Below, piece by piece: positions 37,913-46,939 of a DNA stretch of 64,000 nt (position 1 is its first letter; every line of letters starts with the position of its first letter). The notes under the pieces are model-generated. The model ran no database searches. It had not been told where the DNA came from and saw only the letters and a program-made list of their open reading frames with translations. Location of the stretch: the NCBI RefSeq assembly GCF_016793595.1, contig NZ_JAEULY010000009.1, positions 1 through 64,000 on the forward strand, in the 5' to 3' direction. The position numbers and the translations under genes were made by a program. Source of the DNA: Phreatobacter sp. GTDB lineage: Bacteria; Pseudomonadota; Alphaproteobacteria; Rhizobiales; Phreatobacteraceae.

Positions 37913-39395
37913 GATGCGCCTCGCGAAGATGAGCGATGCGGGTTTCGTTCCGCGACCCTGCGGCGATCTCCATGATCGCCTTGCGGATCAGGTTGCCGGC
38001 GACGGTCAGACGATAGCGCGCCGAAGCGCGATGGTCGTCCATCGGCGTGAAATCCTCGCCGATCCGCGCGACAGCGGTGGTGACGGCTGCCTCGTCATCG
38101 ATCGACATGCCGGTCAAGGCCGCCTCAACCGCCCCGGCGCGTTTGGGAATGCCCGCGAGCCCGCCAAACGCTATGCGCGCCGAGGCGATGCGGCGGCCCT
38201 CGAGGCCGATTTTCAGCGCGCCCATGACCGAGGAAATGTCCTGGTCGTTGCGCTTGGCGATCTTGAAGGCGCGAATGTGGTCGCCGACCTCGGGTCTCGG
38301 CACGGTGACATGGGTGACGATCTCGCCCACCGCCCGATCCTGCTTCCCGTAAGCGAGGAAAAACCGCTCCAGCGGCAGGCTGCGCGCCTGCTCTCCATGA
38401 CGCAGGTGAAGCGCGGCCCCGAGCGCGATCAGCAGAGGCGGGCTGTCCCCGATGGGCGAGCCATTGGCGATGTTGCCGCCGATCGTGCCGGCCGCCCGCA
38501 CCTGCGCCGAGCCGAGCCTGTCGGCCCAGATCCCGATGTCGGGATCGAAAGCAGCAAGCGCTTCCTGCGCCCCGGCATAGGTCACGGCCGCTCCAATCGT
38601 GAGGCCGTCCTTGCCTTGCTCCAGCCGAAGCAGTTCCCGCACCCGCCCGGTATGGATGATCTTCGGCAGAGCGCGGAGTTGCTTGGTGATCCAGAGCCCG
38701 ACATCGGTCGCACCGCCGACCAGCGTGGCGTCGGGGTGGCGGACCGCCAGCGCGCACAGCGCATTCAGAGAGGCGGGCGCGGCGAAAAACGAGTTTTCGC
38801 TGCCGAGGAACAGGTCAGCCTCATCCGCGAGATCGCCGAGTGCGGTGGCCGTCGCGGCGGCGGCCGACACGAACCGGTCACGGGCCGGCTGGCCGCAGGC
38901 CTCGAGCGCGGCATCGACGATCGGCCGGTAGCCGGTGCACCGGCAGAGGTTGCCGGCGATTCGGGTCAGCACGGCCTCGCGGCCGCCCGTCACCGCGCCG
39001 CCGTCCTGATAGAGCGTGAACAGGCTCATGACGAAGCCCGGCGTGCAGAAGCCGCATTGCGAGCCGTGATGGTCGACCATGGCCTGCTGGACCGGGTGCA
39101 GATGCCCGCCCGTCGTCAGATCCTCGATGGTGACGAGTTCCGCGCCGTCGATCTGGCCGAGCAGCAGGATGCAGGCATTGGCGGGCTCGTAGACGAGCCT
39201 GCCCTCCTTGACCCGCCCAAGTGCGACGGTGCAGGCGCCGCAATCGCCCTCGCCGCAACCTTCCTTCGTGCCGGTCAGCCGCCTGTCGAGCCGAAGCCAG
39301 TCAAGCACCGTCGTCATCGGCGGCAGATCATCGATTTCGACGACCCTGCCCTGATGCACGAAACGGAGCGGGCGCTGGCGGGTATGCCCGGTCAT
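37902..39395 (-). CDS. xdhA: Xanthine dehydrogenase, 2Fe-2S / FAD subunit
   Basis: 497 aa. The plant-type ferredoxin domain has CGEGDCGAC (residues about 47-55), the second 2Fe-2S domain has CGFCTPG and CRCTGY, and the FAD domain has LVGGATDVG and GGNIANGSPIGD. First gene of the xdhABC-puuD-M20 operon; its promoter should lie in 39396-39604, shared with the divergent SulP gene. No LysR or GntR regulator is adjacent. Confidence 0.96.
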   Translation of the reverse strand: MTGHTRQRPLRFVHQGRVVEIDDLPPMTTVLDWLRLDRRLTGTKEGCGEGDCGACTVALGRVKEGRLVYEPANACILLLGQIDGAELVTIEDLTTGGHLHPVQQAMVDHHGSQCGFCTPGFVMSLFTLYQDGGAVTGGREAVLTRIAGNLCRCTGYRPIVDAALEACGQPARDRFVSAAAATATALGDLADEADLFLGSENSFFAAPASLNALCALAVRHPDATLVGGATDVGLWITKQLRALPKIIHTGRVRELLRLEQGKDGLTIGAAVTYAGAQEALAAFDPDIGIWADRLGSAQVRAAGTIGGNIANGSPIGDSPPLLIALGAALHLRHGEQARSLPLERFFLAYGKQDRAVGEIVTHVTVPRPEVGDHIRAFKIAKRNDQDISSVMGALKIGLEGRRIASARIAFGGLAGIPKRAGAVEAALTGMSIDDEAAVTTAVARIGEDFTPMDDHRASARYRLTVAGNLIRKAIMEIAAGSRNETRIAHLREAHHAA

Positions 39396-39604
39396 GAAAG
39401 TCCTTCGCCTTCGGTCATTCGGAATCTGATTTCAGCACGGCCGCGAGCGGTTTGCACCGCGAAAGAATGGCCGGCCTGCGCGGCCTCTGCGTAGTTCCCC
39501 TGACGCGCCGGGCGCGGCCGCTTTCCTAGGCTTTCGAGGTTCCCCCGCGAGTCGCCCAACCGCCCTTGCAAGCGGGCTGGCGCGATTCAGCCACGGCCTC
39601 TGCC

Positions 39605-41308
39605 ATGACGACAATCGCATCAGTGCAACCTTCCCTCGCCGAACTGTTCACGCCCAAGCTCGTGACGACGCTGCGCGAGGGCTACGGTTCGAGCGACCTT
39701 CGTCGCGACGCCATTGCCGGCCTGACCGTCGCGATCGTCGCCCTGCCGCTCTCCATGGCCATCGCCATCGCCTCGGGCACGACACCCGATCGCGGGCTCG
39801 TGACGGCGGTGATCGGCGGTTTCATCATTTCCGCGCTCGGCGGCTCGCGGTTCCAGATCGGCGGCCCGGCCGGCGCGTTTATCCCGCTGGTGGCGACGAC
39901 GATCGCCGTCCACGGCTATGAGGGGCTTGCCATCGCGACCTTCATGGCCGGGCTGATTCTGGTGCTGATCGGCGCGCTGCGGCTTGGCACCTACATCAAG
40001 TACATTCCCTACCCCGTGACTGTCGGCTTCACCGCCGGCATCGCCGTCATCATCTTCGTCGCGCAGCTTCGCGACCTGCTCGGCCTGACGCTGGACAAGG
40101 CCGAACCGGCGGAGATGCTGCACAAGCTTCCGGTGCTCTGGAGCGCCCTTCCGAGCACCAATGTGGCCGCCATCGGCATCGCGGCTCTCGCCCTTGCCAT
40201 CATTGTCGCGATCCGCCGGCTTCGCCCGGCCCTGCCCGCCCTGCTCATCGCGGTCGTGGCCGGCTCCGGTGCCGCGATCCTCTTGTCCCTGCCGGTCGAG
40301 ACCATTGCGTCGCGGTTCGGCACCCTGCCGACAGGCATCTCCTATCAGGGCCTGCCGGGTCTCTCTCTCAATCGCATCCGGGAGCTGATCGTGCCGGCGA
40401 TAGCGATCGCGATGCTCGGTGGCATCGAATCGCTGCTTTCGGCGGTCGTCGCCGACGGTATGACCGGCCGTCGGCACCGCTCCAATTGCGAACTGGTGGC
40501 GCAGGGCCTCGCCAACATGGCGTCGGCCCTCTGTGGCGGTATTCCCGTAACGGGGACGATTGCGCGAACAGCAACGAATGTGCGCGCTGGCGCGCGCGGT
40601 CCCATTTCCGGCATGCTCCACTCGCTGTTCCTGCTGGCCTTTCTCGTCGTCGCCGGCAACTGGATGGGCTACGTGCCGCTGGCGGTGCTTGCGGCGGTTC
40701 TCGTCGTCGTCGCGTGGGGCATGGCCGAGAAGCGCGAGTTCCTCTCGCTGCTGCGCGCATCGCGCGGTGACGCCGTGGTGCTGCTGGCGTCGTTCCTGCT
40801 CACGGTCTTCGTCGATCTTACCGCCGGAATCGGCGTTGGAATCGTGCTGGGTTCGCTGCTGTTCATGCACCGCATGGCAGAGGCCATCGAGGTCCGCACG
40901 GCGACGCGCATGGTCGAGGAGGACACGGCGGACGATCCGGCCGGGCGGCCGGCCTATGACACGCGGCGCGGGGCGGACGAGGATGTCGTGATCTACCGTC
41001 TCAGCGGCGCGTTCTTCTTCGGTGCGGCGGCGACTGTCGGCGCGGTCTTCGACCGCATCGGCCGATCGCCGAAGGTCTTCATCCTCGACATGGCCGGCGT
41101 GCCCTTCCTCGACACGACCGGGGCCTACACGCTGGAAACTGCGGTCCACAAGCTGGAACATGGCGGGACGGCGGTCATCATCGCAGGCGCGCGCGAGCCG
41201 ATTGCGCGGACCCTCGCCCATTTCGGCCTCGTGGAGCCACGGATCGGGATCGCACCGACGGTCGAGGCCGCCCTCGCCACCGCCCGCCAACGATTGGCTG
41301 CCGGTTAA
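39605..41308 (+). CDS. SulP family inorganic anion transporter with STAS domain
   Basis: 567 aa. About 12 hydrophobic segments of the SLC26/SulP fold (GLTVAIVALPLSMAIAIASG and IGGPAGAF signatures) are followed by a cytoplasmic STAS domain (residues about 455-560, with LDMAGVPFLDTTG). The family moves sulfate, bicarbonate or dicarboxylates; with no carbonic anhydrase or sulfate genes nearby the substrate is open. The start at 39605 lacks a convincing Shine-Dalgarno. Divergent from the purine operon. Confidence 0.9.
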   Translation: MTTIASVQPSLAELFTPKLVTTLREGYGSSDLRRDAIAGLTVAIVALPLSMAIAIASGTTPDRGLVTAVIGGFIISALGGSRFQIGGPAGAFIPLVATTIAVHGYEGLAIATFMAGLILVLIGALRLGTYIKYIPYPVTVGFTAGIAVIIFVAQLRDLLGLTLDKAEPAEMLHKLPVLWSALPSTNVAAIGIAALALAIIVAIRRLRPALPALLIAVVAGSGAAILLSLPVETIASRFGTLPTGISYQGLPGLSLNRIRELIVPAIAIAMLGGIESLLSAVVADGMTGRRHRSNCELVAQGLANMASALCGGIPVTGTIARTATNVRAGARGPISGMLHSLFLLAFLVVAGNWMGYVPLAVLAAVLVVVAWGMAEKREFLSLLRASRGDAVVLLASFLLTVFVDLTAGIGVGIVLGSLLFMHRMAEAIEVRTATRMVEEDTADDPAGRPAYDTRRGADEDVVIYRLSGAFFFGAAATVGAVFDRIGRSPKVFILDMAGVPFLDTTGAYTLETAVHKLEHGGTAVIIAGAREPIARTLAHFGLVEPRIGIAPTVEAALATARQRLAAG

Positions 41309-41385
41309 CCCGCGGGCGGAGAGCCGGAGGAGCCGCGTCTGGAGCAGCCGCCCCGGCGGTGCTAGAAGCGCGGCGGGAGAGGACC

Positions 41386-42609
41386 ATGGCATCGGCAACC
41401 CAAGCGGATCGTCGCGTGATCATCGTCGGCGGAGGGCCGGCGGGACTGTTCGCGGCCCTCGCGCTGAAACATGCCGGCCTCTCGCCCACCCTCGTTGCGC
41501 CGCGCATGGATGGGCCCGGCGATCCGCGCTCCAGCGCGCTGCTCGGCGGTTCGGTGCGAGCACTGGAGAGACTCGGCGTCTGGGCACGCGTGGCGGAGAA
41601 GGCCGCGCCGCTCCGCCTCATGCGGCTCGTCGACGATACCGGCGGCCTCGTACGCGCACCGCTGTTCGAGGGCCGCAGCGAGGAGATCGGCCTCGATGCT
41701 TTCGGCTACAACCTGCTCAACCGCGATCTGAACGAGGGTCTGCGCGACGCCGTCGCCGCGGCCGCCATCCCGGTCGTCGAGGACAAGGCGGTCGATGTTG
41801 CGCTGGATGCCGATGCGGCGACCGTGACGCTTGCCTCCGCCCGGTCGATCTCCGCGCCGCTGGTCGCGGGCGCCGACGGGCGCGCGTCCCTCGTTCGGGC
41901 GGCCGCAGGCATCGACGTGGTTACGACCCGCTACCCGCAGACTGCCGTGACCGCCAACTTCCATCATTCGCGTCCGCATGACGACGCCTCGACCGAATTC
42001 CATACGCCGACCGGGCCGTTCACCCTCGTGCCCCTGCCCGGCGACCGCTCGAGCCTCGTCTGCGTCGTGACGCCAGCCGAGGCGGACCGGCTTCTCGCCA
42101 TGGATGACACCGCGTTCTCGCGCGAGATCGAGCGCCGCTCGCAGGCGATCCTCGGCAAGGTGAGCGTTGAGCCCGGCCGCGGCCGTTTCGATCTGTCGGC
42201 CATGACGCCACGCAGTTTCGCTGGCCGCCGCGCCGTCCTGATCGGTGAGGCCGCCCATGTCGTACCGCCCATCGGCGCGCAGGGCCTGAATCTCGGATTG
42301 CGCGATGGCGCGGCCCTCGCCGACTGTCTCTCGGACGCCATTTCCGCCGGCGCCGACATCGGAAGCCCCGATGCGCTCGCGGCCTACGACCGCGCCCGCC
42401 GCGCCGACATCGTCAGCCGTACCTTCGCCATCGATGCGCTTAACCGGTCGCTGCTGTCGCCGTTCATGCCGGTGCAGGCGTTGCGTGGCGCCGGTCTCTG
42501 GCTGATGGACCGCGTCGGGCCTGTGCGGCGCGCCTTCATGCGCGAGGGGCTGGCCCCGGCCATGGCCGAGCCGCGGCTGATGCGCGAGGCGGCTGCAGAC
42601 GCCGCCTGA
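41386..42609 (+). CDS. UbiH/COQ6-type FAD monooxygenase
   Basis: 407 aa class A flavoprotein monooxygenase. The FAD dinucleotide fold VGGGPAG is at the N-terminus, GADGRASLVR provides the DG motif, and GEAAHVVPPIGAQGLNLGLRD matches the UbiH/COQ6 family that hydroxylates ubiquinone precursors. ATG 41386 follows GGGAGAGG. Which ring position it hydroxylates (UbiL/UbiH/UbiM type) cannot be told here. Its stop is three bases from that of the convergent AEC gene. Confidence 0.88.
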   Translation: MASATQADRRVIIVGGGPAGLFAALALKHAGLSPTLVAPRMDGPGDPRSSALLGGSVRALERLGVWARVAEKAAPLRLMRLVDDTGGLVRAPLFEGRSEEIGLDAFGYNLLNRDLNEGLRDAVAAAAIPVVEDKAVDVALDADAATVTLASARSISAPLVAGADGRASLVRAAAGIDVVTTRYPQTAVTANFHHSRPHDDASTEFHTPTGPFTLVPLPGDRSSLVCVVTPAEADRLLAMDDTAFSREIERRSQAILGKVSVEPGRGRFDLSAMTPRSFAGRRAVLIGEAAHVVPPIGAQGLNLGLRDGAALADCLSDAISAGADIGSPDALAAYDRARRADIVSRTFAIDALNRSLLSPFMPVQALRGAGLWLMDRVGPVRRAFMREGLAPAMAEPRLMREAAADAA

Positions 42610-42612
42610 TGC

Positions 42613-43602
42613 TCAGAACGGGTGGATCGGCAGCAGGCCGTTCTTCACGAGGTAGAGCACGCTGGTCAGCGTCACGACCGAGACGACGGTGCCGAGCAGG
42701 ACGGCGTTCGAGGCCTCCTCGACCCAGGTGTCGTATTGCCGGGCGATGATGAAGACATTCAGCGCCGGCGGCAGGCAGGCCATCAGAGCGGCCGTGTAGA
42801 TCCACGAGGTTTCGAAGCGGCCGAGCGCGGCCAGGATCACGATCACCAGAACCGGGTGAACGATCAGCTTCAGCGCGAGGATCGGCGAGATCGAGGCCGC
42901 GACCTTGGCCAGCGCCGTGAAGCTCTCCATGCGCAGCGCGACGGTCACGCCGAGCGTGAACAGGGCGACCGGCGCCGCCGCCGACTGAAGGAAGCCGAGC
43001 AGGCGGTCGAGCATTTCGGGCGGATCGAATTGGATGAAGGCGGAAATCACCCCCGCGACCGTCGCAATGATGAACGGGTGGGTGGCGATCTTCCTGGCGA
43101 CCTCGGCAAGCACCGACAAGGCCGAGCGGCGCTCGGTGCCGGCCAGCGCCATGAGCAGCGGCACGAGCGAGAACAGCAGGATGTTGTCGAAGCAGAAGAT
43201 GAGCGCCACCGGCACTGCTGCGTCGGGGCCGATCGTCGAGAAGGCGAGTCCCGGCCCCATATAGCCGATATTGCCGTAGGCCGCGCACACACCCGCGACC
43301 GTCGCATGCCGCATGTGGCCCTTGGAGCGAAGCATCACATAGGCGAAACCGAGCACGAAAACGATCGATGTCGCCAGCGTCGTGCCCGCCACGAACGGCA
43401 CGTTGTTGAGCTTTTCCAGCGGGGTCTTGGCGAGGATGCGGAAGAACAGCGCCGGCAATGCGATGTAGATCAGGAAGAAATTCATCCAGCCGAGCCCGGA
43501 TTCCGGGATCGGCGTGCCGCGCCAGGCCTTGAACCGCGCGGTCAGGAAGCCGAGCGCGATCAGGCCGAAAAACGGCATGGCGAGGTTGAGAACCTGGATC
43601 AT
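42613..43602 (-). CDS. AEC family transporter (auxin efflux carrier-like)
   Basis: 329 aa integral membrane protein with about ten helices in two inverted halves. Hallmarks are the N-terminal PFFGLIALGFLTAR and the crossover segments with Asn/Pro (FFLIYIALPALFF, ACLPPALNVFI). Bacterial AEC proteins such as MdcF/MleP move dicarboxylates; the substrate here is unknown. Single gene on the minus strand, tail to tail with the UbiH-type gene. Confidence 0.88.
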   Translation of the reverse strand: MIQVLNLAMPFFGLIALGFLTARFKAWRGTPIPESGLGWMNFFLIYIALPALFFRILAKTPLEKLNNVPFVAGTTLATSIVFVLGFAYVMLRSKGHMRHATVAGVCAAYGNIGYMGPGLAFSTIGPDAAVPVALIFCFDNILLFSLVPLLMALAGTERRSALSVLAEVARKIATHPFIIATVAGVISAFIQFDPPEMLDRLLGFLQSAAAPVALFTLGVTVALRMESFTALAKVAASISPILALKLIVHPVLVIVILAALGRFETSWIYTAALMACLPPALNVFIIARQYDTWVEEASNAVLLGTVVSVVTLTSVLYLVKNGLLPIHPF

Positions 43603-43672
43603 GGCCTCATGCGCTAGCGTTGCGGCAGAGGTCCGTCAACGCGCCAGGCCACAGAACGTCCTGGCGAAGCGG

Positions 43673-44008
43673 CTAATGCAGGCCGGATCTGCGCGCGCGA
43701 TACTCGCCCTCATCGTCGCGCTCGAAGACCTCGTCCACCTGCGGATGGCGAACCGGATCGCCGCTGGTGTCCGCCTCGAGATTCTGCTCCGAAACGTAGG
43801 CGACATATTCGCTGTCGGCGTTCTCGGCGAAGAGGTGGTAGAATGGCTGGTCCTTCTTGGGGCGTATTTCCTTCGGAATCGACTCGTACCATTCGTCCGT
43901 GTTGGAGAAGGTCGGGTCGACATCAAACACCACGCCCCGGAACGGATAGAACCGGTGGCGGACGACCTGTCCGATCTTGAACTTTGCGGTCCGCGGCTTG
44001 TCGATCAC
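43673..44008 (-). CDS. hspQ: Heat shock protein HspQ
   Basis: 111 aa HspQ/YccV domain (KFKIGQVVRHRFYPFRGVVFDVDP, EEWY-like DEWYESIP, QPFYHLFAE, YVSEQNL). It binds hemimethylated DNA in vitro and acts as a specificity enhancer of the Lon protease. GTG 44008 gives the family length; an in-frame TTG at 44080 would add 24 unrelated residues and cannot be fully excluded. Confidence 0.9.
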   Translation of the reverse strand: MIDKPRTAKFKIGQVVRHRFYPFRGVVFDVDPTFSNTDEWYESIPKEIRPKKDQPFYHLFAENADSEYVAYVSEQNLEADTSGDPVRHPQVDEVFERDDEGEYRARRSGLH

Positions 44009-44226
44009 GGTATCTGGCGCCCGAATTTTGCCGGCTGATGCGAGGCCGGGGACCAAATCCCCATCGACGGACGATGTCAACCTTCGATAGGCCGGCCAGC
44101 CCCGGTTCGCCCGGCGCCGCCGGATCGCTCGTCCCCTTTCATTCCATCAGCCTCCACAAGCAGTACCCAGATGTTGACGCCGGCCCGGTGTTGAGCTCAT
44201 TGTTGCAACTCATTTGCATGAGCAAT

Positions 44227-44232
44227 GGAGGA
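44227..44232 (+). promoter_or_regulatory. Ribosome binding site deciding a GTG start
   Basis: GGAGGA lies six bases before GTG 44239. The in-frame ATG at 44218 is upstream of this site and has nothing comparable, so the GTG start is preferred; it also places the signal peptide correctly. Confidence 0.7.
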
Positions 44233-44238
44233 AATCTC

Positions 44239-44730
44239 GTGCCTGTCGCCTCTCGATCGTCACAGCGGTCCGTTCGGCATGTTCTCGCGGCCGCGCTGCT
44301 CGCTGCATGCGCTACCTTCCAGGTTGCTCCGGCGTCGGCGGAGAGTCGCTTCTTCACCGTGCTGGCCGTCGAGCCGCGCGGCGGCGTGACCACGGATCGC
44401 GAGCCGTTCCCCGCTCAGCCCCTGCCCGGCGGCAGCGGATACGTCACCAACCCGCCGAACGCACAGGGACGCTGGGAGGTCAGCGCCTATGTCTGGCAGC
44501 CGAGCCAGATCGTTGTGAACCAGGGCGACGAGGTCACGCTCGAATTCGTCGGGATCAACGGCGCGGAACACCCGACCACGATCACCGCCTTCGGGCAGAG
44601 CTTCACACTGAAACGGGGCCACGCGCACCGCGTGACGTTTCGCGCCGACAGGGCCGGCATGTTTGGCTTCGTGTGCGGCACGCACCAGCCGTCGATGACC
44701 GGCTCGCTGGTCGTACTGCCGAAACCGTAA
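44239..44730 (+). CDS. Secreted cupredoxin-domain protein
   Basis: 163 aa from GTG 44239. A signal peptide ends near APASA at residue 34. The mature domain is a cupredoxin-like beta sandwich with the copper ligands expected for a type 1 site: an upstream His in NGAEHPTT, then Cys, His and Met in VCGTHQPSM. It also resembles the COX2/nitrous oxide reductase copper domain but has one Cys, so a binuclear CuA site is unlikely. A periplasmic electron or copper carrier is inferred. It stands alone. Confidence 0.82.
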   Translation: MPVASRSSQRSVRHVLAAALLAACATFQVAPASAESRFFTVLAVEPRGGVTTDREPFPAQPLPGGSGYVTNPPNAQGRWEVSAYVWQPSQIVVNQGDEVTLEFVGINGAEHPTTITAFGQSFTLKRGHAHRVTFRADRAGMFGFVCGTHQPSMTGSLVVLPKP

Positions 44731-44734
44731 GCCG

Positions 44735-45775
44735 TCAGAGCGCGTAGCGGCTGGCGCAATCCGGGTCCTTGGACGCCACGATCTTCGCGAGATCGACGAT
44801 GACCTTGGCCTGTTTCCAGGTGGCGTCGTCCTGCATCTTGCCGTCGATCATCACCGCTCCGCTGCCATCAGGCATGGCGGCAAGGATCTTCGCCGCGAAG
44901 GCGACCTCGCCCGGATCGGGTGAGAAAACCCGCTTGGCGATGTCGATCTGCGTCGGATGCAGCGTCCATGCGCCGGCGCAGCCCATCAGGAAGGCGTTGC
45001 GGAACTGGGTTTCGCAGGCCAGCGGATCCGAGAAGTCGCCAAACGGGCCGTAGAAGGCCTTGAGACCGTTGGCGGCGCAGGCATCGACCATCTTGGCCAG
45101 CGTGTAATGCCAGAGGTCCTGCTGATAGACCGCGCGCGGCGCATCGCCGGCCGCGTCCGCCACCACCTTGTACTCGGGATGGCCGCCGCCCACCCGCGTG
45201 GTCTTCATCGCGCGCGAGGCGGCGAGATCGGCAGGTCCAAGGCTCATGCCGTGCATGCGCGGCGAGGCCGAGGCGATGTCGTCGACGTTCTTGACGCCCT
45301 CGGCCGTCTCCAGAATGGCGTGGATCAGGATCGGCTTGGTCACCTGGTGCTTGGCTTCGAGCTGGGCGAGCAGCTGGTCGAGATAGTGGATGTCCCAGGC
45401 GCCCTCGACCTTCGGCAGCATGATGACGTCGAGCTTGCGGCCGACCGAACCGACGATCTCCGTAAGGTCGTCGAGAATCCAGGGTGAATTGAGCGCGTTG
45501 ACGCGCGTCCACACTCCGGTCGTACCGAAGTCAGTCGCCTGAACCATCTCGATGAAGCCGCGCCGCGCCGCTTCCTTGGCGTCGAGCGGGATGGCGTCCT
45601 CGAGATTGCCCAGAACAACATCGACCGACTTCGCGAGCTCCGGCACTTTCGCGCGCACCTTCTCCATGTGCGGCGGCACGAAATGGATCATGCGCTCAAG
45701 GCGAACGGGTAGCTCGCGGAACGGCTCCGGCGCGCCGATGGCGAGCGGCTTGTAGATGTTGCGCGGCAGCTTCAT
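44735..45775 (-). CDS. HpcH/HpaI-type CoA ester lyase (L-malyl-CoA lyase-like)
   Basis: 346 aa TIM-barrel lyase of the CitE/Mcl family. [17 protein letters not shown] holds the metal-binding acid region, IMLPKVEG and ILETAEGV follow, and [23 protein letters not shown] and [14 protein letters not shown] resemble the methylmalyl/malyl-CoA lyases of the ethylmalonyl-CoA and serine cycles. It would split malyl-CoA to acetyl-CoA plus glyoxylate or the methyl homologue. ATG 45775 follows GGGAGGG on the minus strand. No other ethylmalonyl-CoA gene is in the window. Confidence 0.85.
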   Translation of the reverse strand: MKLPRNIYKPLAIGAPEPFRELPVRLERMIHFVPPHMEKVRAKVPELAKSVDVVLGNLEDAIPLDAKEAARRGFIEMVQATDFGTTGVWTRVNALNSPWILDDLTEIVGSVGRKLDVIMLPKVEGAWDIHYLDQLLAQLEAKHQVTKPILIHAILETAEGVKNVDDIASASPRMHGMSLGPADLAASRAMKTTRVGGGHPEYKVVADAAGDAPRAVYQQDLWHYTLAKMVDACAANGLKAFYGPFGDFSDPLACETQFRNAFLMGCAGAWTLHPTQIDIAKRVFSPDPGEVAFAAKILAAMPDGSGAVMIDGKMQDDATWKQAKVIVDLAKIVASKDPDCASRYAL

Positions 45776-45892
45776 GGCGCCCTCCCCTGATGCCCTCGGG
45801 TTAGCCGGTTCCGTTGCCGCGCACAATTCCGTGGAAGGGCGGATGCTGCACCGCAAACGAAGCGGGGAGCCGAGAAAAACGGCGCGGCAAAG

Positions 45893-45920
45893 AAAAACGG
45901 CGCGACCGAGCCGCGCCGTT
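45893..45920 (-). terminator. Rho-independent terminator of the IalB gene
   Basis: On the minus strand a 9-bp GC-rich stem (45912-45920 with 45896-45904, seven-base loop) runs into five T residues (45897-45893). It starts 23 bases after the IalB-family stop. The 13 bases forming one stem arm plus the T-run (45892-45904) recur at 45873-45885, a short tandem duplication just beyond the terminator. Confidence 0.85.
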
Positions 45921-45942
45921 CAGAAACCCGGAGGTGGAGCGA

Positions 45943-46749
45943 TCAGCGCTGCGGCGGAGCCAGCGGAGCGGCGCCCGGGATCGGCGTCATGCCCGGCAGC
46001 GGCGTGGCGCCCGGAGCACCCGGGGCGCCCTGCTGGCGCTGCTGCTGCTCCTGCAGACGACGCTGGGCTTCCTCGCCGCGGCGCTGGAGTTCGGCCTGCA
46101 GGCGGCGCTGGCTTTCCTCATAGGCCTTCGGATCGACCGGCTGGCCGTCGTAGGAGGCAGCGAAGCCCTGCAGCGACATGCCGAGCGAGATCGCGCGGTT
46201 GTTCATGTTGACGACCTGGATGCTGAGGTTGTTCGACCGCTTCATACGGGTCAGGAAGTCCGGCTGCATCTCCATCTGCGCGAAGCAGGCGTTGGGGAGG
46301 CAGACCTCGTAGCGCATGGCCTGCGGCTGGGCGGCGCCCTGGCCGCCTTCCAGCACCACGCGGATGCCCGGCTGCAGCGACATGCCGACCGGCACAGCGA
46401 TGATCAGGCGCGGACGCTCGCCCTCCAGCTCGCGGATCTGGACGGAGGCGAGCATCTGGCCGTTCTCGGCGCGCGTTTCCTGCACGACCATGCAGAGCTT
46501 CTTGGTCGTCGGCGGGGTGCGCTCGTCGGTGGGCACGTTGTCGCACAGCTTCACCCAGGGGGTCTGGATCGCAGCCATGTTGTCGTTCGTCGTCGGAGCC
46601 GCCGGCGTAGCAGCGGGGGCGGCCGGGGCCGGCTGTGCCGGACGCTGCGCCGGACGCTGCTGCTGGGCCTGGGCAAAAGCCACGGCAGGAACCAGGAACA
46701 GCGCGGCGCCGAGGCCGAGACGGACCGCGACTTTGGCGGATGCGAGCAT
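45943..46749 (-). CDS. Invasion-associated locus B (IalB) family protein
   Basis: 268 aa exported protein. A signal peptide ends near VAFAQA (about residue 27) and is followed by a Gln/Pro/Ala linker. The IalB domain (residues about 60-200) has paired Cys (KLCDNVP, KKLCMVVQ, EVCLPNACFAQM). A C-terminal Arg/Glu/Gln coiled coil (about 205-240) and a Pro/Gly-rich end follow, longer than a minimal IalB. The Bartonella relative affects erythrocyte entry; in free-living species the role is undefined. Terminated by the hairpin at 45893-45920. Confidence 0.88.
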   Translation of the reverse strand: MLASAKVAVRLGLGAALFLVPAVAFAQAQQQRPAQRPAQPAPAAPAATPAAPTTNDNMAAIQTPWVKLCDNVPTDERTPPTTKKLCMVVQETRAENGQMLASVQIRELEGERPRLIIAVPVGMSLQPGIRVVLEGGQGAAQPQAMRYEVCLPNACFAQMEMQPDFLTRMKRSNNLSIQVVNMNNRAISLGMSLQGFAASYDGQPVDPKAYEESQRRLQAELQRRGEEAQRRLQEQQQRQQGAPGAPGATPLPGMTPIPGAAPLAPPQR

Positions 46750-46939
46750 GTACAGGCCCTTTCGATCGTGTCCGGCGCACGCTGTCGGCGGCGGGTCGGA
46801 CGGGCAGGATTCGGATCGGACGCGCTCTTTCGCCGTGGAACGTGGCGACATGGTGGCGCGGCCGGAGCGTGCGCTGAATAGCCTCTCGCCGACCGGTTGA
46901 AAAGCCGGAATCGCTCCGCTTCGTGCTAGCATCCGCAGC

